DNA from: Streptomyces sp. SCSIO 30461
GTDB taxonomy: Bacteria > Actinomycetota > Actinomycetes > Streptomycetales > Streptomycetaceae
Assembly (NCBI RefSeq): GCF_037023745.1
Contig: NZ_CP146101.1
Location: forward strand, 7,110,001-7,174,000
Reading direction: 5' to 3'
DNA length: 64,000 bases
In this document: one piece after another, positions 10,767 to 19,352 of the stretch
Numbering within the stretch: the stretch's first letter is position 1
How the letters are laid out: every line of letters starts with the position of its first letter
The notes under the pieces: model-generated
The model's input: only the letters and a program-made list of their open reading frames with translations
Database searches by the model: none
What the model was told of the DNA's origin: nothing
Program-made: the position numbers and the translations under genes

Positions 10767-11213
10767 GTGATGGACAGTCCCGTACCCCCACGCCCGCCCG
10801 AGCCCAGGGAGCCGCGGCCACGCCGCCGTGATCGCCACGGCCGCGGTATGCGGGGACCCGTCGCGCCGCCCCAGGTGCCACTCGCCGCGAGCAGGGCGGA
10901 GAGCTTCCGCGATCTCGTACGGGATTCGGTCGAACGGCTCGAGCGCCGCTGGCCCCAGCTCAGCGACGTGGAGTTCGTGGTCCTCGATGTGCCTGGGGCG
11001 CTCGACGACACCGAGACCGTGCCGCTCGGCAGCTCCGTGGCGGCCGGCAGGGGTCAGCCCGCCCGCATCGTCGTCTATCGGCGGCCGGTGGAGATCCGCA
11101 CGAAGAACCGGGACGAGCGGGCCCTCCTGGTCCACGAGGTCGTGGTGGAGCAGGTCGCGGACCTGCTGGGGCTCTCGCCCGAGTCCGTCGACCCGCGCTA
11201 CGGCCAGGAGTAA
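10767..11213 (+). CDS. zincin-like metallopeptidase-family protein (PF06262 type), degenerate active site
   Basis: A 148-residue protein. After a Pro/Arg-rich lead it contains the PF06262-type fold (VEFVVLDVPG...ARIVVYRRPVEIRTKNRDER). At the place of the HExxH helix it reads LLVHEVVVEQVADLLGLS: the first His-Glu is present, but the second zinc His is replaced, so ordinary metalloprotease activity is doubtful. Start GTG 10767 (or the ATG three bases later) has no Shine-Dalgarno but lies six bases after TACCCT, which suggests a leaderless mRNA. It is divergent from the DUF3499 gene. Confidence 0.8.
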   Translation: MMDSPVPPRPPEPREPRPRRRDRHGRGMRGPVAPPQVPLAASRAESFRDLVRDSVERLERRWPQLSDVEFVVLDVPGALDDTETVPLGSSVAAGRGQPARIVVYRRPVEIRTKNRDERALLVHEVVVEQVADLLGLSPESVDPRYGQE

Positions 11214-11312
11214 CTCACCCGGTCGGCGCCCCCAGGGCACGTGCCGCGGCCTCCTCGCGCGATACCCGGGCTCCCCCGCGGTACCCGCACTCGCCGCGCG
11301 GGAGGCAGGGCG

Positions 11313-12875
11313 TCAGTCGTCCAGGACGGAGAGATCCTGCCGGGCCCCGGGTACCTGAACCATGCCGCGGTCGTCGGGGAGGGTCTGGACCGTGAACATC
11401 TCGATCCCGCCCTGCGGCAGCATCAGGGTGCGCGCCACGTGCACGGGCCCGCCCGACTGGGGTTCGACGGTCAGGGCGTACGCGCCCTTGAGCCCGGACG
11501 GCACCGGCGGGGCGACCGCCAGCGTCGTACCCGCCTTCACCGTGTAGGTCTGTGTCGTCTGCCCGCCCGCCTCGGTCCCGGCGGACGCCGTGACTTTGAC
11601 CGTGGCGGTGGCGGTCGGTGCCGTCAGGGACAGCACCGAGCCCTTGGCACGGTTGTCGGCCACCGAGGCGCGCTCCGTCACGGGTGCCGTCGCCGGGAGG
11701 AAGGCGATCTCCTGCTTGTCGCCCTTGCCCCGGGTGACCTGGAGCGCGGCGACGACGGGGACCGCCTTGCCGTTGCCCGAAGGGCTGAGCAGCAGCGAGC
11801 CGGGCTCCCCCTTGGTGACGTCCTTCAGGTCGAGGGAGGCGGTCATGCCCGACTTCACCCGCAGACCCTCGGCCCCGGCCGGGGTGATCGTGCCCGACGA
11901 GGTGGCGAGCCGCAGCTTCAGGTCGGCGTCGTCGTCACCCGGTGCGAAGACCACCAGGCGTACGGACGTGGCGTCCCTGGGGATGCCGGGAAGCACCAGC
12001 GTGCTCGACGGGTCGGCGGACGCGGGCAGCCAGTCGCTGCCGGTCGTGTCGCCCGCCCCGCGCACCGCGGCGCCGACCCGGCCGGTCCTGGTGGTGACGT
12101 GCACGGTCACGTCCTCCGCCTTGTCCGCCGTCAGGGTCGGCAGCAACACAGGGACGCTGCCGCCGGCCGGTACCGGGATGCCGTCGGTCAGCTGGGACTT
12201 GAGGGCGCCGTCCTTGCCGTAGAGCTCGATGTCGGCGACGGCGGCTGTGTCGTCGGGGTTGGTGAGGTGCACATAGTCCTGCCGGTCCTTGGCGAGGCTG
12301 GCGCCGGGGAACCAGAAGTCGGTGTCGGGCGCGGTGCAGCTGATGCCGAGCACCCCGCGTCCGCTGCCCGCGAGGACCGTGGTGGTCTGCTGGGTCGTCC
12401 AGCCCGGGGCAAGACGGCCGGTCGCGGTGCCGACCAGGGCGGGTGAGTCGCCGCCGGACTCCTTGGCGGCGACCGGCTTGCCGGGCTCCTTGAGGGCGAT
12501 CACCGGCTTGCCTGCCTTGCCGGTGGCGGGCTGCTTCTCGGCCTTCTCGGTGCCCTTCTTCTTGCCGTCCGTCTGCGCGGCGTCCTGAATCGCGTCCTTG
12601 AGCGTCGACACGGCCGGTAGGAGTGCTGCCGCGGAGCGCGCGTCCGTGTCGGCCGCGGCACCGGCCGGGGTGAACGAGGTGTACGCGGTCTCCGCGACGT
12701 CCGATGTACTCGGCGCCGGGCACAGCAGGCTCGTACGCTCGACCGGCAGCCGGGCCGAGGCCCCCGTCGCGGCAGCCGCCGCACCTCCGCCGTCGGGTGC
12801 GGTGAGCGCGGCGAGGCCGGTGGCGGCGGCGAGAGCGGTGACGGCCGCGCAGAGAGAGAGTGTCGTGCGGTTCAC
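11313..12875 (-). CDS. secreted/membrane-anchored DUF5719 family protein
   Basis: A 520-residue exported protein with an N-terminal signal/anchor (LSLCAAVTALAAATGLAALTA). A Lys/Glu-rich linker (about residues 95-145) precedes a long beta-rich ectodomain of Ig-like strands (LAPGWTTQQTTTVLAGSGRG, DFWFPGASLAKDRQDYVHL, EDVTVHVTTRTGRVG). GTG 12875 overlaps the stop of the upstream giant glycosyltransferase by four bases, so the two are translationally coupled and probably work together at the membrane. The DUF5719 function is unknown; it co-occurs with this glycosyltransferase in actinobacteria. No catalytic motif is seen. Confidence 0.85.
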   Translation of the reverse strand: MNRTTLSLCAAVTALAAATGLAALTAPDGGGAAAAATGASARLPVERTSLLCPAPSTSDVAETAYTSFTPAGAAADTDARSAAALLPAVSTLKDAIQDAAQTDGKKKGTEKAEKQPATGKAGKPVIALKEPGKPVAAKESGGDSPALVGTATGRLAPGWTTQQTTTVLAGSGRGVLGISCTAPDTDFWFPGASLAKDRQDYVHLTNPDDTAAVADIELYGKDGALKSQLTDGIPVPAGGSVPVLLPTLTADKAEDVTVHVTTRTGRVGAAVRGAGDTTGSDWLPASADPSSTLVLPGIPRDATSVRLVVFAPGDDDADLKLRLATSSGTITPAGAEGLRVKSGMTASLDLKDVTKGEPGSLLLSPSGNGKAVPVVAALQVTRGKGDKQEIAFLPATAPVTERASVADNRAKGSVLSLTAPTATATVKVTASAGTEAGGQTTQTYTVKAGTTLAVAPPVPSGLKGAYALTVEPQSGGPVHVARTLMLPQGGIEMFTVQTLPDDRGMVQVPGARQDLSVLDD

Positions 12876-15800
12876 TGGTTACTGCTCCCGTCGGGACGCT
12901 GCTCGGTCTCATAGCCGTACGGGTCGTACGGAGCGTTCCGGTACGGGTCGTACGGCTGTTGCGGCTGCTGCCCGTACTGCTGCTGCTCCGGCACGTAACC
13001 CTGCCCGCCGTACGGGTCGTACGGCTGGTACGGCTGCTGCCCGTCGTAGGTCTGCCCGCCGGCGTATCCGTACGCCTGCTCGTCGTACGGGTACGGCATC
13101 CCGGTGTTCTCGTGGCTCTCGTCGTCGCCCTGCCGCTGGTACGGAACCGCCGCACACGGCTCGGGCTCGGGCGCGAACTCCGGATCCGGATCGGGCTCGA
13201 CCGCGGCCTCGGCTTCCGACGTCGCCTGCGCCCGCAGCCTGCGCGCCCGGCGCCCTTCGCCTTCCACCGGCTCGGCGGGCACCGCGGCCTCCTCTTCCGG
13301 CAGGTCGTCGTCGATCTCCCGCCGCCTGCCGGGCAGAGCCAGCACCACCAGTACGACGGCGAGCAGGCCCTGGGTCCAGAGCCAGGCGGTGCGGGTGACA
13401 GGCTCCTCGTACACGAGGTCCAACCTGCCTCCCTCGGCGGGGAGTTCGAAGCCCTGAGCCCAGCCGTCGACCGTCGTCTTCGGCAGGGTACGGCCGTTGA
13501 GGGTGGCCTGCCAGCCGTCGTCGGCGCGGTCCGCGATACGCAGCACCCGGCCCTCGGCTCCCTTGGGGATGTCGGTGTGAGCCTCCACCGGGCCCGCGGC
13601 CACCGGCACCGGCTCCGCCGCGTCGGCACCGGCCGCGGCAGTCCCGTCCGCACCGGCCGCCTGTGCCGCCTTGTCCGCGTCGCCGTTCACGATGACGGCG
13701 CGCGCGATCTGGCGGTCCACCCGCCACAGCGCGCTGCCGTCGAGCTGGCTGAGGCGGTAGAGACCGGGCGTGGCGTCCAGAACGCGGCCGAACCGGCGCG
13801 GCGCTCCGTCCCGTACGAGCACGTACCGGATGGCGAATCCGCTGAGTTGGCTGGTCTGGTCGGCTCCGGACCCGGCGACGAGCCGGGCGACGATCTTGTC
13901 GAGCCGGGCGTCGCTCCCGCCCGCCTGCGCCAGCTCGGCGTCACCGAGGCGGGCGCCCGAACCGCGGACCAGGCTGTACGACACCTGGTCGGGCGAACTG
14001 CCGCCGAGCACGAGGGTGCGCGACTGGTCGCGCGTGTCGCTCTCCTCGGCGACGAACGCGGGCACCTGCACCGGGTCGCGGCGCTCCAGCGGCCCTGCGG
14101 CCCCGCTGACCATCCAGTTCACTGCTGCGAGCAGCGGAGCCACCCCCGCCACGATCGCGATGAGGCCCGCGGTCGGCTGACGCCAGCCGAAGGACTGGGC
14201 GGCGACCCGCTCCCGTACGCCCTCGGCGCCCATCACGGCGGCGGCCAGCAGGGCGATTCCGTAGACCAGGGTGGCCGGTCCGGCCCAGCCGGATCCGTTG
14301 GCGAAAGCGGCGAACACCAGGCCGGTGAGGGCGATGCCCCAGGCGGTGCGGATGGCGTGCCGCCGCTCTTCGCGGAGCAGGGCGGCCAGCGCGGCCAGCA
14401 CGATGCCGATCAGGACCAGGCCACCGAGGGTCTTGGGGCCGCCCGGGCTGATGCCGAGCAGATCCAGCGCTCCGGCCGCACCGGGCCCGAGGTCGAGACC
14501 CGCTTCCCGGAAGAAGCCGGCGGGGGCGCTCAGCAGGGACAGCGACCAAGGGGCGAGGACCAGCAGAGGGGTGCCGACGACTGCGAGGGAGCGCAGGGCG
14601 TACGCGGTGAGGTCGGCGCGGCGCAGCACGAGAGCGGAGACTGCGAGCACGAGAGCGATCGGCCAGACGATCGGCGTGAAGGCCATCGCGAAGGTCAGCA
14701 GCAGGGCATAGGCCCAGGTGGCGCGCCAGCTGCCGAGGGCGCGGTCCGCACCGCTCGTACCGCCGGCGAATCCGTACGCCGCCAGCTTCGCGCGGGCGAT
14801 CAGCGGCAGCACCACCACGAGCACGGCGGTGCCGAGCCGCCCAGTGGCCAGCGCACCGGTCGCCGCGGGCAGGAAGGCGTAGGCGACGGCGGCCCAGGCA
14901 CGGAGCAGCCGGGACTCGACGAGCGACCGGGAGGCGAAGTACGCCGTCACTCCGGCGAGCGGAACCGAGCAGACCAGCAGCAGGGTCAGGCTGAGGCCGG
15001 TGGAGCCGAGCAGCAGTCCCGACAGCACGGCGAGGATCGCGAGGTACGGGGGCGCCGCCTGGGTTCCGCCGGTCCCGAGTGGATGCCATGCGTCGGCGTA
15101 GCGTCCCCACAGCTCCGACACCGAATCCGGGGTCGGGAGCAGCGCGCCGCCCGCGAGTGCCCCGCCGGTGAGCAGCCCGCGGCAGGCGACGAGCGACACC
15201 AGCAGCAGCACGGCGAAGAGGACGGGCCCGGGTTTGCGGGCGATCCGCTTGAGCCGGGCGAACTGCTCGATCTCCAGGAAGTCCGCGTCATCGCCACCGG
15301 GTCCGGACTCCACGGCGCCGTGCCGTGAACCCGATGACGTCGGCGCGTCGGACGAGCGGCCGGCGCCGAGGCTGCTCGCGATCTGTTCGGCTGTGGCGCG
15401 GATGGTGGCGCCAGGCGGCGGGAAGAGCGGCCTGAGGTCGGCCGGGTGCACCGCGGGCTTTCGGCGCCTGCGCCGCGCGGCGAGGATCCGCCCAGGGCGC
15501 AGCAGGGTGCCGAAGAGGCCCATCACCTCGTCGACGGCCTGGCCGGGGGCCTTGCCGACGAGATAGGCGAGGGTGCGCAGGAGGGTGCCGACCACGAGCC
15601 GCAGCAGCACGAAGGGGACGGCGCGGCCTCGGGCATTGGCCAGCAGGGTGTAGACGGCGCCGGCCTTGTCCACCCGATGGGGCGAGGCGCCCTGGCGCGC
15701 GAAGGGGATCGAGGGACCGGTCCCTGAAGAGGAGGGACGGCCGTCCTTCGGCTGCCGCGAGAAGGAACGCCCGGCGCAGTCGACGGTCCGGCGCTCGCGC

Positions 15801-16621
15801 GCGGCAGCCTCCGCGTGGCGCAATACGGCGCTGGGGGCGACCAGGACGCGGTGGCCGGCGGCATGGGCGCGCCAGCACAGGTCGACGTCGTCGCGCATGA
15901 GGGGCAGACGGCGGTCAAAGCCGCCGAGCTCCTCCCATACATCGCGTCGGACGAGCATGCCCGCCGACGAGACGGAGAGGACGGTGCGGACCTGGTCGTG
16001 CTGGCCCTGGTCCTGCTCGCGGCGGTCGAGACCGGTCCACCGGCGACCGCTGTTGGCGATGGAGACACCGGCTTCGAGCAGCTGCTTGCGGTCGTACCAG
16101 CCGCGCAGCTTGGGTCCGATGATCGCCGCGTACGCGTCGGAGTCGGCGACGCGCAGCAGTTCGGCGAGCGCGTCGGGCGCCGGGGCGCAGTCGTCGTGGA
16201 GCAGCCAGAGCCACTGGACGGGCTCGCCGTACGGCAGTTCCGGCATGTCGTACGTGTCGTCGCGCCAGGTCCTGGTGGCCGGGTCCCAGCCGCTGGGCCG
16301 CTTCAGATAGGGCAGGTCGTCGGGGGTGGGCGAGCCCGCCGTACGGACGGCTTCGTCCACGGCGGCGCCGAAGCCCGAGCGGCGCGCGAGATGCAGTACC
16401 CGTTCGGCACCGAGCGCTTCGGTGAGCAGCCGCGCGGAGTCGTCGGCGCTGCCCGTGTCGGCCGCGACGAGGTTCTGTACCGGGCGTTCCTGGCCGAGCA
16501 GCCCGGTGAGCGCGTCCGGCAGCCAGCGGGCACCGTCGTGTGAGACGAGGACGGCGGTGACGACGTGCTTCGGGAACTCGGGTGGGGTGGTGGGAACGAG
16601 CACAGGTGGGGTGGCGGACAT
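12872..16621 (-). CDS. giant membrane glycosyltransferase (GT2 domain plus multi-pass C-terminal region)
   Basis: A 1249-residue protein from ATG 16621 with GGAGGG upstream. Residues about 15-320 are a GT-A family 2 domain (TAVLVSHDGARWLPDALTGL, AADTGSADDSA, the LLHDDCAPAPDAL acid motif, and RDDVDLCWRAHAAGHRV). A linker leads to some 12 or more hydrophobic helices (about residues 480-830), an extracytoplasmic domain and a last helix (LLAVVLVVLALPGRRR). The tail, about residues 1150-1249, is Tyr/Pro/Gln-rich with repeated PYDPYG units. The topology suggests use of a lipid-linked sugar for polymer assembly outside the membrane; the substrate is not known. The frame is open 50 codons further upstream, without a ribosome site. 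Confidence 0.88.
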   Translation of the reverse strand: MSATPPVLVPTTPPEFPKHVVTAVLVSHDGARWLPDALTGLLGQERPVQNLVAADTGSADDSARLLTEALGAERVLHLARRSGFGAAVDEAVRTAGSPTPDDLPYLKRPSGWDPATRTWRDDTYDMPELPYGEPVQWLWLLHDDCAPAPDALAELLRVADSDAYAAIIGPKLRGWYDRKQLLEAGVSIANSGRRWTGLDRREQDQGQHDQVRTVLSVSSAGMLVRRDVWEELGGFDRRLPLMRDDVDLCWRAHAAGHRVLVAPSAVLRHAEAAARERRTVDCAGRSFSRQPKDGRPSSSGTGPSIPFARQGASPHRVDKAGAVYTLLANARGRAVPFVLLRLVVGTLLRTLAYLVGKAPGQAVDEVMGLFGTLLRPGRILAARRRRRKPAVHPADLRPLFPPPGATIRATAEQIASSLGAGRSSDAPTSSGSRHGAVESGPGGDDADFLEIEQFARLKRIARKPGPVLFAVLLLVSLVACRGLLTGGALAGGALLPTPDSVSELWGRYADAWHPLGTGGTQAAPPYLAILAVLSGLLLGSTGLSLTLLLVCSVPLAGVTAYFASRSLVESRLLRAWAAVAYAFLPAATGALATGRLGTAVLVVVLPLIARAKLAAYGFAGGTSGADRALGSWRATWAYALLLTFAMAFTPIVWPIALVLAVSALVLRRADLTAYALRSLAVVGTPLLVLAPWSLSLLSAPAGFFREAGLDLGPGAAGALDLLGISPGGPKTLGGLVLIGIVLAALAALLREERRHAIRTAWGIALTGLVFAAFANGSGWAGPATLVYGIALLAAAVMGAEGVRERVAAQSFGWRQPTAGLIAIVAGVAPLLAAVNWMVSGAAGPLERRDPVQVPAFVAEESDTRDQSRTLVLGGSSPDQVSYSLVRGSGARLGDAELAQAGGSDARLDKIVARLVAGSGADQTSQLSGFAIRYVLVRDGAPRRFGRVLDATPGLYRLSQLDGSALWRVDRQIARAVIVNGDADKAAQAAGADGTAAAGADAAEPVPVAAGPVEAHTDIPKGAEGRVLRIADRADDGWQATLNGRTLPKTTVDGWAQGFELPAEGGRLDLVYEEPVTRTAWLWTQGLLAVVLVVLALPGRRREIDDDLPEEEAAVPAEPVEGEGRRARRLRAQATSEAEAAVEPDPDPEFAPEPEPCAAVPYQRQGDDESHENTGMPYPYDEQAYGYAGGQTYDGQQPYQPYDPYGGQGYVPEQQQYGQQPQQPYDPYRNAPYDPYGYETEQRPDGSSNQ

Positions 16622-16855
16622 CGAGGTACGGGCCCTCCGGCCGGGGTCACCCCGCAAGGGGGCGCTGAAGCGTCTGGGACGGGCCCCCACACTAACGCTA
16701 GGAAAAGTCGGTGGAGCCCCGAGCGCTGCGATGGAGGGTCCGCGGAAGGTCGGGGTGTGGCCGGTCCGCACCGGTCCACATCGGTCCGTGTCAGCCCATG
16801 TCCGTCTGCGCAGGGCTGCGCCAGTCCGCAGCGGTCGGCGCCAGTCCGCATTCGG

Positions 16856-17119
16856 TCAGATAGCAGCCTTCTTCAGTCGGCGCCGCTCACGCTCGGACAG
16901 ACCTCCCCAGATTCCGAATCGCTCGTCATTGGCCAGGGCGTACTCAAGGCATTCGGAACGGACTTCACAGGCCAAGCAGACCTTCTTGGCCTCGCGAGTG
17001 GAACCGCCCTTCTCCGGGAAAAAGGACTCAGGGTCGGTCTGGGCGCACAACGCGCGCTCCTGCCAGCCGAGTTCCTCTTCCGCGTCTTCGACCAGCAGTT
17101 GTTGGAACAGCTCGGTCAT
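16856..17119 (-). CDS. whiB: WhiB, iron-sulfur developmental transcription factor
   Basis: An 87-residue Wbl protein. Four cysteines (C25, C48, C51, C57) bind a [4Fe-4S] cluster, the G-I-W-G-G turn is at 69-73, and a basic C-terminus (SERERRRLKKAAI) contacts DNA. Its length and the MTELFQQLLVEDAEEELGWQ N-terminus match Streptomyces WhiB itself rather than WblA/C/E. WhiB acts with WhiA to switch aerial hyphae to sporulation septation. The gene order whiB-fbiA-fbiB is also that of mycobacterial whiB2. ATG 17119 fits the family; the upstream open frame does not. Confidence 0.95.
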   Translation of the reverse strand: MTELFQQLLVEDAEEELGWQERALCAQTDPESFFPEKGGSTREAKKVCLACEVRSECLEYALANDERFGIWGGLSERERRRLKKAAI

Positions 17120-17191
17120 GTGCGCCCCTCGTCTGTCTTTGCGTCCCCGTGAAGCGGCCGTTACCGATTTCGGCCGAACGACACGAGTGAA

Positions 17192-17221
17192 ATTACAAGT
17201 GTGTGGATCCGGGCCAGTCAA
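17192..17221 (-). promoter_or_regulatory. probable whiB promoter
   Basis: On the minus strand TTGACT (complement of 17216-17221) and TGTAAT (complement of 17192-17197) are separated by 18 bases, a good sigma-70/HrdB-type match, with transcription expected about 65 bases upstream of the whiB ATG. Developmental control of whiB is known in Streptomyces; I cannot assign further operators with confidence. Confidence 0.6.
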
Positions 17222-17592
17222 GCCGAGATCTGCTATTGCGCCCCGTATTCACCCTGCGGAACCAAGGCCATGCGGAAAGTGTGTAAATCATAAGAAATAA
17301 GACATCCTCTATCGCCTCATCCACACCCTCCACTCCGCCACCTCTCCCCTCCTCAACGAGCCCTCGGAGAGCCGGTATGCACCGATCCCTTCGAAAAGGA
17401 GGACGCCGGAGTGTTCGACCTTGTTGCGATCCGGCCACACAAGCGATCCGGATCACAGTCCGATCACGAAGATCCGGCGATGTTTGGGAGTGCGACTGCT
17501 GCGCCATGTCTCCGGCCGCACCCACGCACAAACCTTTCTCCGAGCGGAGTAACCGGATGAGGTGAATCATTACCCCCAAATCGGTCATTGAG
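17222..17592. other. gene-free region upstream of whiB
   Basis: About 370 bases of locally lower GC (for example the AT-rich stretch around 17280-17305) between the whiB promoter and the leader ORF promoter. An ORF of 145 codons exists on the minus strand (17193-17630), but its composition and lack of a ribosome site do not support a gene. Probably regulatory DNA for whiB; no clear operator was identified. Confidence 0.35.
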
Positions 17593-17628
17593 TTGACATC
17601 CTGGCTCCGGTTGGCCACCTTGGAGGAC
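17593..17628 (+). promoter_or_regulatory. promoter of the polycysteine leader/cysteine dioxygenase transcript
   Basis: A perfect -35 TTGACA at 17593-17598 is followed after 17 bases by CACCTT (17616-17621), then seven bases to the ATG of the leader ORF. This geometry predicts transcription starting at or next to the ATG (leaderless). GGAGG at 17622-17626 is also present but lies only two bases from the ATG, too close for a classical ribosome site. Confidence 0.5.
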
Positions 17629-17715
17629 ATGCCAGCGACCGCAGCGCCTCACGCGACCCACCTCCGTGGGTTCCGCCGCGCTGCCCTGACTCGCTGTTGC
17701 TGTTCCAGCTGTTGA
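17629..17715 (+). CDS. polycysteine leader peptide (28 aa), candidate cysteine-responsive attenuator
   Basis: A short frame ATG 17629 to TGA 17713-17715 encodes 28 residues ending ALTRCCCSSC: four cysteines in the last six codons (TGT TGC TGT ... TGT), the last directly before the stop. Cys codons are rare in this genome, so the cluster is striking. It sits 115 bases upstream of cysteine dioxygenase, immediately after a strong promoter. Polycysteine short ORFs, often leaderless, are reported cysteine-responsive attenuators in mycobacteria, and similar leader peptides precede sulfur genes in Streptomyces. Here the downstream gene degrades cysteine, so the regulatory sign would need to be the reverse of a biosynthetic attenuator. 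Function is inferred. Confidence 0.65.
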   Translation: MPATAAPHATHLRGFRRAALTRCCCSSC

Positions 17716-17830
17716 TGCCCCAGCGCTCCGGCTCCACCTCCCCGACTCGCCGCTTCGCGGGCTCTGCGGGATTCGCGACACCCCAGCTCTGACTGCTCTT
17801 CTCTTCTCAGCCGAGGAACCACCGCACCCC
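17716..17830 (+). promoter_or_regulatory. leader RNA between polycysteine ORF and cysteine dioxygenase
   Basis: 115 bases. A small hairpin (CCGC TTC GCGG, near 17749-17760) and CTCTGCGGG/CGCG repeats could give alternative structures. The cysteine dioxygenase ATG has only a distant GAGG (about 13 bases upstream), which would suit structure-dependent translation initiation. No terminator with a T-run is visible. Confidence 0.3.
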
Positions 17831-18334
17831 ATGAACAGCAACAGCGACGTCCAGATCGCAGGCGACATCCTCGAGGTCCAGCACCTCCTCCAGCCCGCAC
17901 GGGAGCACCCCGCGACCGTGGCCGAGTTCGTCGGGCTCGCCCGCTCCATCACCGCCGACCGTGGCCAGTGGGCCCATCTGGTCCGATACGACGCCACCAC
18001 CCGCTGGTACCACCGGCTGCGCACCGGCCCCGGCTACGAGGTCTGGCTGCTCTCCTGGGTGCCGGGACAGGGCAGCGGACTGCACGACCACGGCCGGTCA
18101 TCCGGTGTGCTGACCGTCCTGGACGGCGAGTTGGCGGAGCGCACCGCCACAACGACGCGCACCTTGGCACCCGGGGCACAGCGGGTTTTCGCACCCGGAT
18201 ATGTGCACGAGGTGGTCAACGACTCGCTCGAACCGGCCGTGAGCCTGCATGTGTACTTCCCCGGGCTCACCGAGATGCCGATGCACACCGCGGCCCACTG
18301 CACGTCCGCCCGGCAGGCCCCCGTCACCGCCTGA
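17831..18334 (+). CDS. cysteine dioxygenase family protein
   Basis: A 167-residue cupin from ATG 17831. The iron site is visible: H85 and H87 in [12 protein letters not shown] and H126 in [11 protein letters not shown], spaced as in thiol dioxygenases (type I CDO). Expected reaction: oxidation of L-cysteine to cysteine sulfinate with O2, in the cytoplasm. The Cys of the mammalian Cys-Tyr crosslink is not conserved, as usual in bacteria. It is located between whiB and fbiA, preceded by the polycysteine leader. A related thiol could be the true substrate, but the leader peptide supports cysteine. Confidence 0.88.
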   Translation: MNSNSDVQIAGDILEVQHLLQPAREHPATVAEFVGLARSITADRGQWAHLVRYDATTRWYHRLRTGPGYEVWLLSWVPGQGSGLHDHGRSSGVLTVLDGELAERTATTTRTLAPGAQRVFAPGYVHEVVNDSLEPAVSLHVYFPGLTEMPMHTAAHCTSARQAPVTA

Positions 18335-18395
18335 TCGAAGCCGCGGCCGATCACCACCCCCGTCGGCGCCGACCGGGCACTGACACACTGTCCCC

Positions 18396-19352
18396 ATGCG
18401 CATTGTGGTTCTGGCCGGCGGTATCGGCGGTGCTCGTTTTCTCCGAGGTCTCAAGGCGGCGGCGCCCGAAGCCGAGATCACGGTCATCGGCAACACCGGT
18501 GACGACATCCATCTGTTCGGGCTGAAGGTCTGCCCCGATCTCGACACGGTGATGTACACGCTCGGCGGCGGCATCAACGAGGAGCAGGGTTGGGGTCGCG
18601 AGGACGAGAGCTTCCAGGTCAAGAGTGAGCTCGCGGCCTATGGAGTGGGCCCCGAGTGGTTCGGCCTCGGCGACCGTGACTTCGCCACCCATATCGTCCG
18701 TACCCAGATGCTGGGCGCGGGATATCCGCTCAGCGCCGTCACCGAGGCGCTGTGCGCGCGGTGGCAGCCGGGTGTGCGCCTGCTGCCGATGTCGGACGAC
18801 CGGGTCGAGACCCATGTCGCCATCGAGGCGGACGGCGAGCGCAAGGCGATCCACTTCCAGGAGTACTGGGTCAGGCTCCGGGCCTCCGTGGACGCCCACG
18901 CGATCGTGCCGGTCGGAGCCGAGCAGGCCAAACCCGCGCCCGGAGTACTGGAGGCGATCGAGGCCGCCGATGTGATCGTCTTCCCGCCGTCCAATCCGGT
19001 GGTCAGCATCGGGACGATCCTCGCGGTGCCCGGCATCAGGGAGGCGATCGCGGACGCGGGCGTACCCGTGGTGGGCCTGTCCCCCATCGTCGGCGACGCG
19101 CCGGTGCGCGGCATGGCCGACAAGGTGCTCGCGGCCGTCGGGGTCGAATCCACCGCCGCCGCCGTGGCCGGGCACTACGGCTCAGGGCTGTTGGACGGCT
19201 GGCTGGTCGACACGGTGGACGCAGGGTCCGTGGCCGAGGTCGAAGCGGCCGGTATCCGTTGCAAGGCCGTGCCGCTGATGATGACGGACATCGACGCGAC
19301 CACGGCGATGGCCCGGGAGGCTCTGGCGCTCGCGGCGGAGGTGCGCGCATGA
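18396..19352 (+). CDS. fbiA: F420 biosynthesis phosphoenolpyruvyl/2-phospho-L-lactate transferase
   Basis: A 318-residue CofD/FbiA enzyme transferring the guanylyl-activated three-carbon phosphate unit onto Fo to make dehydro-F420-0 (F420-0 in archaea). N-terminal [19 protein letters not shown], the [20 protein letters not shown]o/phosphate site, [15 protein letters not shown] and the later [17 protein letters not shown] are all present. The start codon lacks a ribosome site; CACACT at 18384-18389 lies six bases before the ATG, suggesting a leaderless mRNA. The stop overlaps fbiB by four bases (ATGA). Confidence 0.95.
   Translation: MRIVVLAGGIGGARFLRGLKAAAPEAEITVIGNTGDDIHLFGLKVCPDLDTVMYTLGGGINEEQGWGREDESFQVKSELAAYGVGPEWFGLGDRDFATHIVRTQMLGAGYPLSAVTEALCARWQPGVRLLPMSDDRVETHVAIEADGERKAIHFQEYWVRLRASVDAHAIVPVGAEQAKPAPGVLEAIEAADVIVFPPSNPVVSIGTILAVPGIREAIADAGVPVVGLSPIVGDAPVRGMADKVLAAVGVESTAAAVAGHYGSGLLDGWLVDTVDAGSVAEVEAAGIRCKAVPLMMTDIDATTAMAREALALAAEVRA

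Noticed and set aside
11241..12446. A 401-codon plus-strand ORF
   Set aside because: Antisense to the DUF5719 gene; composition is Gly/Arg/His-rich as expected for a shadow frame. Other long antisense frames (2429-3892, 45348-46526) are rejected for the same reason.
17193..17630. A 145-codon minus-strand ORF upstream of whiB
   Set aside because: Covers the whiB promoter, lacks a ribosome site and family resemblance; more likely regulatory DNA.
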